A stretch of DNA of 64,000 nt, taken from contig VAXG01000036.1 of the NCBI GenBank assembly GCA_005883355.1, positions 62,001 through 126,000 on the forward strand, read 5' to 3'. The notes beneath the pieces are model-generated. The model did no database searches, was not told the DNA's origin, and saw nothing but the letters and a program-made list of their open reading frames with translations. Each line of letters starts with the position of its first letter. Position 1 is the stretch's first letter. The stretch comes from Actinomycetota bacterium. GTDB taxonomy: Bacteria > Actinomycetota > Thermoleophilia > Gaiellales > Gaiellaceae. The position numbers were made by a program, and so were the translations under genes. Below are positions 1-7,489 of this stretch, piece by piece.

Positions 1-74
1 CGCCGCCGCCGGACGCTCGCCGGCGGCTTCCGCCTCGTCAACGCAGTGGGGACCGGAACGCTCGCGGTGCTCAC
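1..74 (-). CDS. Carbohydrate ABC transporter permease, second subunit (N-terminus only)
   Basis: Only the first 24 codons lie in the window. The GTG start overlaps the TGA of the upstream permease in a GTGA arrangement, which is how genes of this operon are joined. The visible peptide is short, basic and proline-rich (ends RKPPASVRRRR), like the cytoplasmic N-terminus of MalG/UgpE-type permeases. The assignment rests mainly on position: binding protein, then MalF-type permease, then this gene is the standard order of a family-1 sugar importer. No membrane segment is visible, so the product is inferred. Confidence 0.5.
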   Translation of the reverse strand, partial: MSTASVPVPTALTRRKPPASVRRR

Positions 75-1063
75 TTGGCTGCTCCCACGTAATGCACCCA
101 GCGGCGAGAGTTGCGGATGATGAGAACGGTGATCGTGAACGCGACGACGAGCAACAGCACCGACATCGCCGACGCATAACCCATGTTGAAGTAGCGGAAC
201 CCGTGCTGGTAGAGCTCCACGGGGTAGAAGAGGGTCGAAGCTTCGGGATACCCGAGGTTGTTGACCGTTTGGTCACCGGCCTGCGAGGCCTGTCCCGACG
301 CGACGTTGGCCGCGACGTAGGCCTGCGTGAAGTACTGCAGCCCGGCGATGACGCCGATCACGACCGAGAAGAGGATCACCGGGCTGATCGTCGGCAACGT
401 CACCCAACGCAGGCGCTGGAGTGGCCCAGCTCCATCCAGCTCGGCAGACTCGTACAGATGCCTCGGAACGTCGAGGATGGCCGCGAGAAAGATGATCATG
501 ATGTTGCCGACGCCCCAGAGCCCGAGCAAGACAAGGGATGGCTTCGACCAACTGGGCGACTGGAACCAGAGCGGGCCGTCGATGCCGAGATGCTTGAGCA
601 GAACGTTCACCGGCCCTGTCGCCGGGTTGAGGATGTAGACGAACGCAAGAGTCGCCGCTACCGGTGGCGCCAGTGCCGGCAGATAGAAGATCGTCCGGAA
701 GAAGCCCACCCCGCGCCGCGCCCGCGCAAGCATCAATGCGACGCCGAACGCGAACACCACTTGGAGTGGAACCATGACGGCGATGATCCAGAGGGTGTTC
801 TTCACCGCCTCTCCCACTTGAGGATCCTGGGTGAAGAGATACCGGTAGTTGGCGGTGCCGATCCACTTCGGCGACGACAGCAAGTCGTAGTGCGTGAACG
901 ACAGGTACACGCTCATCACGAGCGGATAGCCGAAGAAGGCCGAGAAGCCGATCAGCCAGGGCGCCATCAGCAGCAGGACGAGGCGGCGGCGGCGCCAAGC
1001 CGCCCTCCGCCTCGCCCGGGTCCTGTCCAACGGCTGAGCAGTCGCCGCCGCGGAACTCGCCAT
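71..1063 (-). CDS. Sugar ABC transporter permease (MalF/UgpA type)
   Basis: A 330-residue integral membrane protein of the family that forms half of the membrane channel of CUT1 sugar importers. After a basic N-terminus (RTRARRRAAWRRRR) come about six hydrophobic segments. The EAA-loop region that contacts the ATPase is recognisable late in the protein as YESAELDGAGPLQRLRWVTLP, around residues 207-226. Length is normal for the family. It follows the binding-protein gene with a one-base junction and overlaps the next permease by 4 bp, so the three are one transcript. No ATPase gene is in view; CUT1 systems often share a common MsmK-type ATPase encoded elsewhere. The sugar is unknown. Confidence 0.9.
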   Translation of the reverse strand: MASSAAATAQPLDRTRARRRAAWRRRRLVLLLMAPWLIGFSAFFGYPLVMSVYLSFTHYDLLSSPKWIGTANYRYLFTQDPQVGEAVKNTLWIIAVMVPLQVVFAFGVALMLARARRGVGFFRTIFYLPALAPPVAATLAFVYILNPATGPVNVLLKHLGIDGPLWFQSPSWSKPSLVLLGLWGVGNIMIIFLAAILDVPRHLYESAELDGAGPLQRLRWVTLPTISPVILFSVVIGVIAGLQYFTQAYVAANVASGQASQAGDQTVNNLGYPEASTLFYPVELYQHGFRYFNMGYASAMSVLLLVVAFTITVLIIRNSRRWVHYVGAAK

Positions 1064-2400
1064 TACGGCACTCCGCCCGCCTGCGCCTGCTTCAGCTGTG
1101 CGTCGATCTGCTTATCGAGCTTCTGCAGCCCCTTCGCGAGATCGCCGGCGTGCCCGGCCTGCCACTTGACTGCGAACGCCTGGATCAGCGAGCCATACGC
1201 GTTGCCGGCCGCGGTGATCGGGGTCGTCGTCGATTTGGGGTTCGCGAAGATCTTCAGGAACGTCTTGAAGTGCGCGTCCGGCTTGATGTCGGGCGACGTC
1301 AGCGAAGCCTTCGTCGTCGGGACGTTGCGCACGCCGTTGGAGAAGATCGCCAGTGCGTGACTGTCGGTCGTCAGGTACTTGACGAGCGCCCACGCCTGAT
1401 CCTTGTGCTTCACACCTTTGGGGATGCCGATGATCGTGCCGTTGACATACCCCGCGCCGTAGAGCTCAGGATGAGCGTCGTCGACCGGAGCCGGCGCCGT
1501 GCCGTAGTCGAGGCTCGGATGCTCACGTCCGATGAACGCCACGCGCCACTCGCCGTCGATCATCATCGCGAGCTTGCCGATCTCGAACGCATGCGACGCC
1601 GAGAACTCGTCCGCAGCGCCGGCATTGAACTTCTGGAGCTTCTTGTAGCCATACCAGTCGACGAGGCTCTTCTGCCACGTGAGCATCTTCGACCAGGCCG
1701 GGTCCTTCGAGATCACTGACTTGCCACTCCCGTCGACGTACTTGGCGCCGAAGAGCGGGGCGTATGCACTCAGATCCGGAGCGTTGCCGGCGTAGAAGCC
1801 GAGGAACGGGTTGTACCCGGCGACCTTGATCGAGCCGTCGGAGTTCTTCTTCGTGAGCTTCTTCGCGTACGACGTCAGCTGCGACATCGTCTTCGGCGGG
1901 CTCGTGAGCCCAGCGGCCTTGAACATCGCCTTGTTGTAATAGAAGCCGTACACGTCCGCGAGGAGCGGCAGTGCGCACCGCTTGCCTTTGTACTGCGTGT
2001 AGTACTGCGACGTCTTCGGGAACATGTTGACGTCGATCTTGTCCTTCGACAGGAACGGCTTCAGATCGATCCAAGCTCCCGAGTTGCAGTAACTCCCCAC
2101 ATTTGCCGACGTGAACGAGCTGACGACGTCCGGCACTTTGCCGCTGCGGATTGCCGCGGTGATCTTGTCGTCGTTGATGCCGCCGACGACCTTCACCGTG
2201 ACGTCGGAGTGCTTGCTGTCGTACTCCGCCACCACGCCCTTGAAGGCCTTGAGCTCCGCAGCGCTCCAGCCCACCCAGATCGTGATGTTGTCGACCTTCG
2301 CGCCGGACGTGCCGGCTGTGGCCGAGCTCCTCGCGGTTGCCGCCACGAGCGCCGCGCCGAGCACGAGCGCCACGAGCAACCCAATCCCCACGCGTCTCAT
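1063..2400 (-). CDS. Extracellular solute-binding protein, family 1 (sugar ABC importer)
   Basis: A 445-residue exported binding protein that captures the substrate for the two permeases downstream. Residues 1-25 are a signal peptide (MRRVGIGLLVALVLGAALVAA), followed by a Thr/Ser/Ala-rich spacer. I see no lipobox Cys. The mature protein opens with NITIWVGWSAAELKAFKGVV, the usual first strand and helix of the family-1 fold, and has the characteristic AMMIDGEWRVAF stretch around residue 280. A purine-rich ribosome site (GGGAGG) precedes the ATG. A strong promoter facing this gene sits at 2506-2534, beside the divergent ROK regulator, which probably controls it. The ligand cannot be deduced. Confidence 0.92.
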   Translation of the reverse strand: MRRVGIGLLVALVLGAALVAATARSSATAGTSGAKVDNITIWVGWSAAELKAFKGVVAEYDSKHSDVTVKVVGGINDDKITAAIRSGKVPDVVSSFTSANVGSYCNSGAWIDLKPFLSKDKIDVNMFPKTSQYYTQYKGKRCALPLLADVYGFYYNKAMFKAAGLTSPPKTMSQLTSYAKKLTKKNSDGSIKVAGYNPFLGFYAGNAPDLSAYAPLFGAKYVDGSGKSVISKDPAWSKMLTWQKSLVDWYGYKKLQKFNAGAADEFSASHAFEIGKLAMMIDGEWRVAFIGREHPSLDYGTAPAPVDDAHPELYGAGYVNGTIIGIPKGVKHKDQAWALVKYLTTDSHALAIFSNGVRNVPTTKASLTSPDIKPDAHFKTFLKIFANPKSTTTPITAAGNAYGSLIQAFAVKWQAGHAGDLAKGLQKLDKQIDAQLKQAQAGGVP

Positions 2401-2505
2401 ACCCTTGCCTCCCTTGGGGTGATTGTCGTCGACCCCGATGTCCTCCTCCAGTCCCCGCCGCCGAGTGCGACGGTGATCTGGATCTCGTAAAGGTTCCGAA
2501 CGAGG

Positions 2506-2542
2506 ACTCTACGACTGAGACCAAATGGAGTCAAGCTTGACG
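2506..2542. promoter_or_regulatory. Back-to-back divergent promoters sharing a perfect palindrome
   Basis: Minus strand: TTGACT (2534-2529), 17-bp spacer, TAGAGT (2511-2506), pointing at the binding-protein gene. Plus strand: TTGACG (2537-2542), 17-bp spacer, GTTAAC (2560-2565), pointing at the ROK regulator; this -10 is weaker. The two -35 boxes form the 12-bp palindrome GTCAAGCTTGAC at 2530-2541. A protein bound there would cover both -35 elements, so I read it as a possible operator for the ROK protein. That role is inference. The plus start point would fall a few bases before the ATG at 2578, implying a very short leader. Confidence 0.55.
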
Positions 2543-2577
2543 AGAGCTAGGGCAGCAGAGTTAACTTTCTTGACGAT

Positions 2578-3774
2578 ATGGCGAAAACCGTCCCTCCAGC
2601 TGCCCGAGCCACTCCGCCGCTCCTCAAGCACCTCAACGAGCGGACCGTGCTGGAGGCGATCCGTTCGGGAGCCCCGATCTCGCGCGCCGAGATCTCGCGC
2701 CGGGCCGGCATCTCGAAGCCCACGGTGTCTCTGGCGCTGCAGTCGTTGGTCGGCGACGGGCTCGTGCGCGAGGCCGCCACCGCCCCCGGCGGCCCGAGCT
2801 ACGGGGCGGTGTTCTTCGAGCCCGTGCCGGAAGCCGCCTACGTCCTCGGGCTCGACCTCGGCGCGCGCTTTCTGCGCGGCGCTGTCTGCGACCTCGCCGG
2901 CGAGGTGCGCGCGCGCCAGGACGTCGAGCTCCGCGGCGCCGACGCCGACGGGGCCCTGCGGGCAATCGCAGCGCTGCGCGAATCGCTGATTGCAGCCGCT
3001 GCGCTGCCGGTCGACCGGATCGACGGCGTCGTCCTCGGGGTGCCGGGAGTCATCGAGGCGGACGAGGCGACACTCCACCTGACCACCCCGAACATTCCCG
3101 GTCTCGAGGGCCGTGCCTTTGGCCGCGAGGTGGCCGACCTGCTCGGAGCCGACGCCACGCTCGAGAACGACGTCAATCTCGCGGCGGTCGGTGAACGCTG
3201 GGCCGGCGTCGCCCGCGGCGTCGACGACTTTGCGTTCCTTTCCGTCGGCACCGGCATGGGCATGGGGCTCGTGCTCGGCGGCGAGTTGCATCGCGGCAAT
3301 CACGGTGCCGCCGGCGAGGTGGACTGGGCGCTCGCCGGAGTGTCCGAGGACGTCGACCCTTCAGCGGACGGAGTCGCAGCGTTGGCGGCGCGGATCGCAC
3401 CGGCAGGCTCGGCCGGGACGTCGCTCGCGCCTCCCTACGACGCCAGGGCCATCTTCGCGGCGGCGCGGCGCGGCGACTCGCTCGCACGCACGGTCGTCGA
3501 GGAGGTGGCTCGACGCATCGCCGCGCACATAGCTCCCATCGCCGCGGTCGCGGACCCCGCGCTCGTGGTCCTCGGCGGCGGGCTCGGCGCGAACGGCGAC
3601 CTGCTGCTTACGCCTGTACGCCGCCTCCTCGCCGCGTGGATCCCCTATCCGCCGCGGGTCGAGATCTCGAGCCTCGGCGAGGCTGCCGTGCTCATGGGCG
3701 CTCTGGCTGTGGGGCTGCGCTCCGCACTCGACAACGTCTTCGTGAATCGCCCACGGTCCGCACCTAACCGCTGA
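2578..3774 (+). CDS. ROK-family transcriptional regulator (NagC/XylR type)
   Basis: A 398-residue regulator with an N-terminal winged helix (about residues 22-66: VLEAIRSGAPISRAEISRR then GISKPTVSLALQ) fused to a ROK sugar-kinase-like domain. The phosphate-binding motif GLDLGARFLRGAV lies at residues 91-103, and an ENDVNLAAVGE segment matches the catalytic/sugar-binding region of ROK kinases. The usual zinc motif CGxxGCxE is absent; the corresponding stretch reads NHGAAGEVDWALAG, so the sensor domain probably does not bind zinc in the standard way. It is divergent from the sugar importer at 1-2400 and is its likely regulator. Confidence 0.9.
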   Translation: MAKTVPPAARATPPLLKHLNERTVLEAIRSGAPISRAEISRRAGISKPTVSLALQSLVGDGLVREAATAPGGPSYGAVFFEPVPEAAYVLGLDLGARFLRGAVCDLAGEVRARQDVELRGADADGALRAIAALRESLIAAAALPVDRIDGVVLGVPGVIEADEATLHLTTPNIPGLEGRAFGREVADLLGADATLENDVNLAAVGERWAGVARGVDDFAFLSVGTGMGMGLVLGGELHRGNHGAAGEVDWALAGVSEDVDPSADGVAALAARIAPAGSAGTSLAPPYDARAIFAAARRGDSLARTVVEEVARRIAAHIAPIAAVADPALVVLGGGLGANGDLLLTPVRRLLAAWIPYPPRVEISSLGEAAVLMGALAVGLRSALDNVFVNRPRSAPNR

Positions 3775-3803
3775 CGTCGTTTCGCGGTAGTTACTCTGAG
3801 GAC

Positions 3804-3998
3804 GTGAGCCGGAAACGACCGCTGACGGGCAAGGGCGCGAAGAAACTGGGCGAGCGCGAACGCGCCGTCGGTATCGAGCCGGACGACGCTGCGGCACGGT
3901 GGCTCGAAGAGCACGATCCACCACCCACGCCGCAGCCGCCGAAGGCGGCCAGCAAGTCGAAGGTACTACACCAGTGGCGCCAGCAGCGCGGGGGCTAG
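3804..3998 (+). CDS. Small basic hypothetical protein (64 aa)
   Basis: A 64-codon frame beginning at GTG, 30 bp after the ROK gene. The product is very polar: a Lys/Arg-rich N-terminus (MSRKRPLTGKGAKKLGERER), an acidic helix, a Pro-rich hinge (PPPTPQPP) and a basic tail (KSKVLHQWRQQRGG). No signal peptide or membrane segment. I do not recognise a family. The biased composition and closeness to the upstream gene favour a real product, but its function is unknown. Confidence 0.5.
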   Translation: MSRKRPLTGKGAKKLGERERAVGIEPDDAAARWLEEHDPPPTPQPPKAASKSKVLHQWRQQRGG

Positions 3999-4002
3999 AC
4001 AA

Positions 4003-4257
4003 AGTCACTTCCGGGCCGCACGCTGCGGCGTCGATCCGTCGAATCTCGGCGGCGTCGTCGACCAGCTCACGGAGCGAGGGCTACTGCTGAGCCGCCCCGC
4101 AGCGCACGACAAGCGCGTGCGGGTCATCCGGCTGACGGCGGACGGTGTCCGCTTGCGGCGTCGTCTCGTCGCATTCATGTCGGAGAACCCGGCGATCCAC
4201 GCCCTCTCCTCGCACCGCCAGGACCAGTTGCTCGAAATCCTGCGGGAAGTCTCGTGA
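4003..4257 (+). pseudogene. Truncated MarR-family regulator remnant
   Basis: Reading from codon 4003 to the TGA at 4255-4257 gives the C-terminal half of a MarR winged-helix protein: a recognition-helix segment (AARCGVDPSNLGGVVDQL), the wing (RGLLLSRPAAHDKRVRVIRL) and the dimerisation helix (LTADGVRLRRRLVAFM). The first roughly 60 residues of the family are missing, and the frame upstream runs into the preceding small gene without a suitable start. A 5' deletion therefore seems to have removed the N-terminal half. The stop overlaps the GTG of the MFS gene, the normal arrangement for a MarR repressor with its exporter. Confidence 0.7.
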
Positions 4258-5507
4258 CCTCCGACTTCAAGAAGTTCTGGGTCGGCCAGACGATCTCGAA
4301 CCTCGGCAGCTCGTTCACGCAGTGGGCGGTGCCGCTCCTCGTGTATCAGCTCACGCACTCCGCGGTGAACCTGGGGATCGCGACGGCGGCGACCTTTCTC
4401 CCTTACCTCCTCTTCGGCCTGATCATCGGGGCATGGATGGATCGTGTCGACCGCAAGAAGGCGATGATCGGGCTCGACTGGCTGAACGCGCTGGTGATCC
4501 TGTCGATTCCGCTCGTCGCGCAGTTCGGCCACTTGACCGTCTGGTGGATCTACGGCGTCACGTTCATCCAGTCGACCGTCTTCATCGCGTTCAGCTCGGG
4601 CGAGTTCGCCGCGATCCCAAGCCTCGTCTCGACCGACGACCTCGTCACGGCGAACGGTCGCATCCAGGCCACGTACTCGGCCGCGCAGGTGGCGGGACCG
4701 CTCCTCGCCGGCGCGTTGATCTCCTTCTTCCCGCTGGTCTGGGTGATGGCTTTCGACGCGGGGTCCTTTGCGATCTCGGCGTCGTCGCTGATGCTCGTCC
4801 GCGCAAGCTTCAACAACGCCACGGAGGAGGTCAAGGAGGCGACCACCATCCTGCACGACGTCCGCGAGGGTCTGCGCTACGTCCTCGGGCATCCGGTGCT
4901 GCGGAACATCTCGCTGATGATGGCGCTGATCAACTTCGTCACGGGCACGACTTGGGCAGAGCTCGTCCTTTTTGCGGACCAGCGGTTGGATGCGAGCCAG
5001 CGGCAGATCGGCGTGCTGTTCGCTGCCGGCAGCGCGGGTGTCGTGGTCACCGGCCTGCTGGCCGGCCGGCTGCGCAAACGCTTCAGTTTCACCGCGCTCG
5101 CAATGACGTCGCTGATGCTGATGGGCGCACTGATCGTGGTGTTCGCAGGGATGCGCTGGTATTGGATCGCGCTCCCGATCTGGGCCGCCCAGAGCGGCCT
5201 CGGCATCCTCTTCAACATCAATACGGGCAGCTTGCGCCAGGCGATCGTCCCGAACCAGCTGCTCTCGAGGGTCCTTTCGATCGCGGGCGTGCTCGCATGG
5301 TCGGCGATCCCCGCTGGCGCGCTCGTGGGCGGCTGGGTCATCAGCGCCACCGACAACGTTGCGCTCGTGTACGGCTTGATCGGCATCATCACGATCTGCA
5401 TCGCGGTCTTCTTCCGCCTCTTCACCGCGCTCGGCGACGCGCAACGCTACGTCGACGAACGACAGGCGGAAGAGGAGCGCATCGCCGGTGAAGCCGTCAT
5501 CGCCTAG
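4254..5507 (+). CDS. MFS exporter (MFS_3 / EntS-like family)
   Basis: A 417-residue major facilitator protein with about 12 hydrophobic segments. The N-terminus DFKKFWVGQTISNLGSSFTQWAVPLLVYQLT is typical of the drug and siderophore exporter group that includes EntS. The conserved loop between segments 2 and 3 reads GAWMDRVDRKKAM (about residues 61-73). The GTG start overlaps the stop of the MarR remnant, so the exporter may have lost its repressor and be expressed constitutively; this is inference. The substrate is unknown. Confidence 0.88.
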   Translation: MTSDFKKFWVGQTISNLGSSFTQWAVPLLVYQLTHSAVNLGIATAATFLPYLLFGLIIGAWMDRVDRKKAMIGLDWLNALVILSIPLVAQFGHLTVWWIYGVTFIQSTVFIAFSSGEFAAIPSLVSTDDLVTANGRIQATYSAAQVAGPLLAGALISFFPLVWVMAFDAGSFAISASSLMLVRASFNNATEEVKEATTILHDVREGLRYVLGHPVLRNISLMMALINFVTGTTWAELVLFADQRLDASQRQIGVLFAAGSAGVVVTGLLAGRLRKRFSFTALAMTSLMLMGALIVVFAGMRWYWIALPIWAAQSGLGILFNINTGSLRQAIVPNQLLSRVLSIAGVLAWSAIPAGALVGGWVISATDNVALVYGLIGIITICIAVFFRLFTALGDAQRYVDERQAEEERIAGEAVIA

Positions 5508-5641
5508 CCCCGACGTCTCGGTCACACCTACGGCACGGTGTCCGACACCTGCCGTTGGGGAGCCAGCCCGTACCACAACAACGCTTCGCGGGCGGGGCGT
5601 CACACTCCCGGCACAGTGTCTGACCCCGGGCCGTGTCGGTG
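5508..5641. repeat. Intergenic palindromic repeat region (GGTGTCCGACACC)
   Basis: This 134-bp gap between convergent genes contains the perfect 13-nt palindrome GGTGTCCGACACC at 5537-5549 and a degenerate relative (AGTGTCTGACCCC) at about 5615-5627. Related palindromes occur near 26.4, 40.7 and 62.6 kb, always outside protein genes. No small gene is visible. It may also help terminate transcription from either side. Confidence 0.6.
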
Positions 5642-6496
5642 TCAGCCGTGGGCTAAATGGTCGACTGCTTCCGCGAGCCAGGTTTGCGCATGCGCGGACC
5701 AGACACTCTGCTCGTGCCCACCCGGATAGATCCGGAACAGGTGCGGCACACCGGCCGCAGTGAGCTCGCGGTGGAATAGGCGGTTTTCCTCGCGGAACCG
5801 TGCGTCGCCGCTACCGACGTAGAAGGCGAAGAACGTCGGCCTCTTTGCGAACCCGCGCTTCAGGGTCTTGACGAAGGCGTGCGCGTTGGCGTTCGCGTTC
5901 GCATGTGCGGTGCCGAGATCGAGGGCGCGGTCTCCGGCCGGGTCGGTCGGATGGAAGTATCCGCTCCAGGACTCCATCACCGAGAAGGCAGGGAGATGGT
6001 GGAGCGCGAGCATGACCGCGCCGTAACCCCCTGCAGAAAGGCCCACGATCGCTCGGCCCCTTCGCCCCCTGATCGTCCGGAGATGTGAGTCGACGTAGGT
6101 CACGACATCGCGCGTGACCGCGGTCTCCCAGTTTCGCCCGGCACCCCAGTCGAGGTATTCGGGATCCGAGTCGTTGTCGCGCGCTCCCTGGGGCGCGACG
6201 ATGATCGCCCGACGGCCACTGGCGGCCAGAGCCCGCGCCAGAAAGTCTGCTCCGCGATACGAGCTCGGCGTGGCCGGCAACCCGTGGAGGAAGTAGACGA
6301 CGGGATACCTCCTGCTGACACTGCTCGAGTAGCCGGCCGGGAGATAGACGGCGAGCCGGAGGCGTCCTGCCACCGCCGGCGAGTAGATCGTCCGCTCGAC
6401 CTTGAGCGACTGTTCGCTGCGAGTGTGGGCACGACCTGTCACGACTAGCGCTCCGAGAGCGAGAGCCACCAGACTGCCTGCGAGGACACGCATCAC
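5642..6496 (-). CDS. Exported alpha/beta-hydrolase, esterase D / antigen 85-like
   Basis: A 284-residue secreted serine esterase. A signal peptide covers about residues 1-24. The hydrolase fold shows the oxyanion segment YPVVYFLHGLPATPSS, the nucleophile elbow VGLSAGGYG (Ser in GxSxGG), an Asp in GSGDARFREENR and a His in YPGGHEQS, so the full catalytic triad is present. A small reiterated stretch HANANANAHA follows the domain centre. The frame begins GTG-ATG, and either codon could start. It is divergent from two related esterase modules at 6.6-11.3 kb and next to an MprF-like gene, suggesting action on envelope lipids or esters. The substrate is not determinable. Confidence 0.85.
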   Translation of the reverse strand: MMRVLAGSLVALALGALVVTGRAHTRSEQSLKVERTIYSPAVAGRLRLAVYLPAGYSSSVSRRYPVVYFLHGLPATPSSYRGADFLARALAASGRRAIIVAPQGARDNDSDPEYLDWGAGRNWETAVTRDVVTYVDSHLRTIRGRRGRAIVGLSAGGYGAVMLALHHLPAFSVMESWSGYFHPTDPAGDRALDLGTAHANANANAHAFVKTLKRGFAKRPTFFAFYVGSGDARFREENRLFHRELTAAGVPHLFRIYPGGHEQSVWSAHAQTWLAEAVDHLAHG

Positions 6497-6562
6497 ATCG
6501 ACGGTACCGATCTTCTTCGTTGCTTAACCGGCCCTTAACCAGGCGTCGAGTAGAAGGAGAAC

Positions 6563-7489
6563 ATGTCGGCGCGCTGGCTCACGCCGGTCGCGGTCGTCGT
6601 CCTCGCGACGTTCATCGCGGTCGGATTCGTCGGCGTCGACCGCTACGGGACGAACTACTGGCTCTACCGTGGCTTCCCGCCGCCTCACGACCCGGCCTTT
6701 GTGACTCAGAGAGGGAGCGTCGAGCACATCAGTGTCGCCAGCCAGGCTCTCGGGGGCCGTAGTCAGCAGGTCTACGTCTACCTCCCGCCGGGATACGCGA
6801 GCCACCCGGCCAAGCGCTACCCCGTCCTCTACCTGCTGCACGGCTTTCCGGGCCGGCCGCTCGCGTTCCTGCTCACGGTGCGGATGGGGGTCGTCGAGGA
6901 CGCGCTCGTGGCGGAGCACCAGGCACAGCCGCTCATCCTCGTGATGCCGTTTGGATCGACAGGGACCTTCACCGACAAGGAATGGGCCAACGGCCTGGGT
7001 CCGTCCGAGGGCTGGCGCACATTCGTCTCACGTGACGTGGTCCGCGCCATCGATGCCAACTACCGGACGATTGCGTCGCGCACAGCCCGAGGGATCGGCG
7101 GTCTCTCGGAAGGAGGTTACGGCGCCATCAACATCGCTCTCCATGCCCCGAAGGAGTTCTCGCTCGTCGAAAGCTGGTCGGGATACGAGGTCGCCGTGCA
7201 CAACCACTCGATCTTCGGACGACAGCTCGCTGGGCTCGCACCGAACACGCCACTGGATGGGCTCCGCGTTTCAGCGTCGATGTTGCGCCGTTTGCACACG
7301 TACTTCTGGGTCTACACGGGCAAGGACGACTCGCTCCGTCGTGAGAACCGCGCCTTTGCCAGCGAGCTCACTGCCGCCGGCATCCCACACACGTACCTGG
7401 AGCTCCGCGGCGGACACAACTGGGCGCTGTGGCGCGGAATGGCCTGGCGGTCGTATCTGGTGGCATCACGGAGGCTGAGCCATGCTTAG
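6563..7489 (+). CDS. Membrane-anchored or exported esterase, antigen 85-like
   Basis: A 308-residue hydrolase paralogous to the divergent neighbour. The N-terminus (LTPVAVVVLATFIAVGFVGV) is a signal anchor. Motifs: YPVLYLLHGFPGRP (oxyanion strand), GGLSEGGYG (nucleophile Ser), TGKDDSLRREN (acid) and LRGGHNWALW (His). All triad positions are filled. It starts the plus-strand operon and overlaps the next gene by 8 bp. Being cotranscribed with an aminoacyl-phospholipid synthase suggests it could hydrolyse the aminoacylated lipid; in Pseudomonas aeruginosa an alanyl-phosphatidylglycerol hydrolase is encoded beside its synthase. That role here is inference. Confidence 0.85.
   Translation: MSARWLTPVAVVVLATFIAVGFVGVDRYGTNYWLYRGFPPPHDPAFVTQRGSVEHISVASQALGGRSQQVYVYLPPGYASHPAKRYPVLYLLHGFPGRPLAFLLTVRMGVVEDALVAEHQAQPLILVMPFGSTGTFTDKEWANGLGPSEGWRTFVSRDVVRAIDANYRTIASRTARGIGGLSEGGYGAINIALHAPKEFSLVESWSGYEVAVHNHSIFGRQLAGLAPNTPLDGLRVSASMLRRLHTYFWVYTGKDDSLRRENRAFASELTAAGIPHTYLELRGGHNWALWRGMAWRSYLVASRRLSHA

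Noticed and set aside
92-1360. Plus-strand frame of about 420 codons across the permease gene
   Set aside because: Shadow frame; Arg/Glu/His-rich translation without motifs, opposite a well-supported ABC permease and binding protein.
4005-5603. Long open frame opposite the MFS exporter gene (about 530 codons)
   Set aside because: Antisense shadow caused by high GC; Arg/Asp-rich low-information translation, while the plus strand encodes a clear MFS protein.
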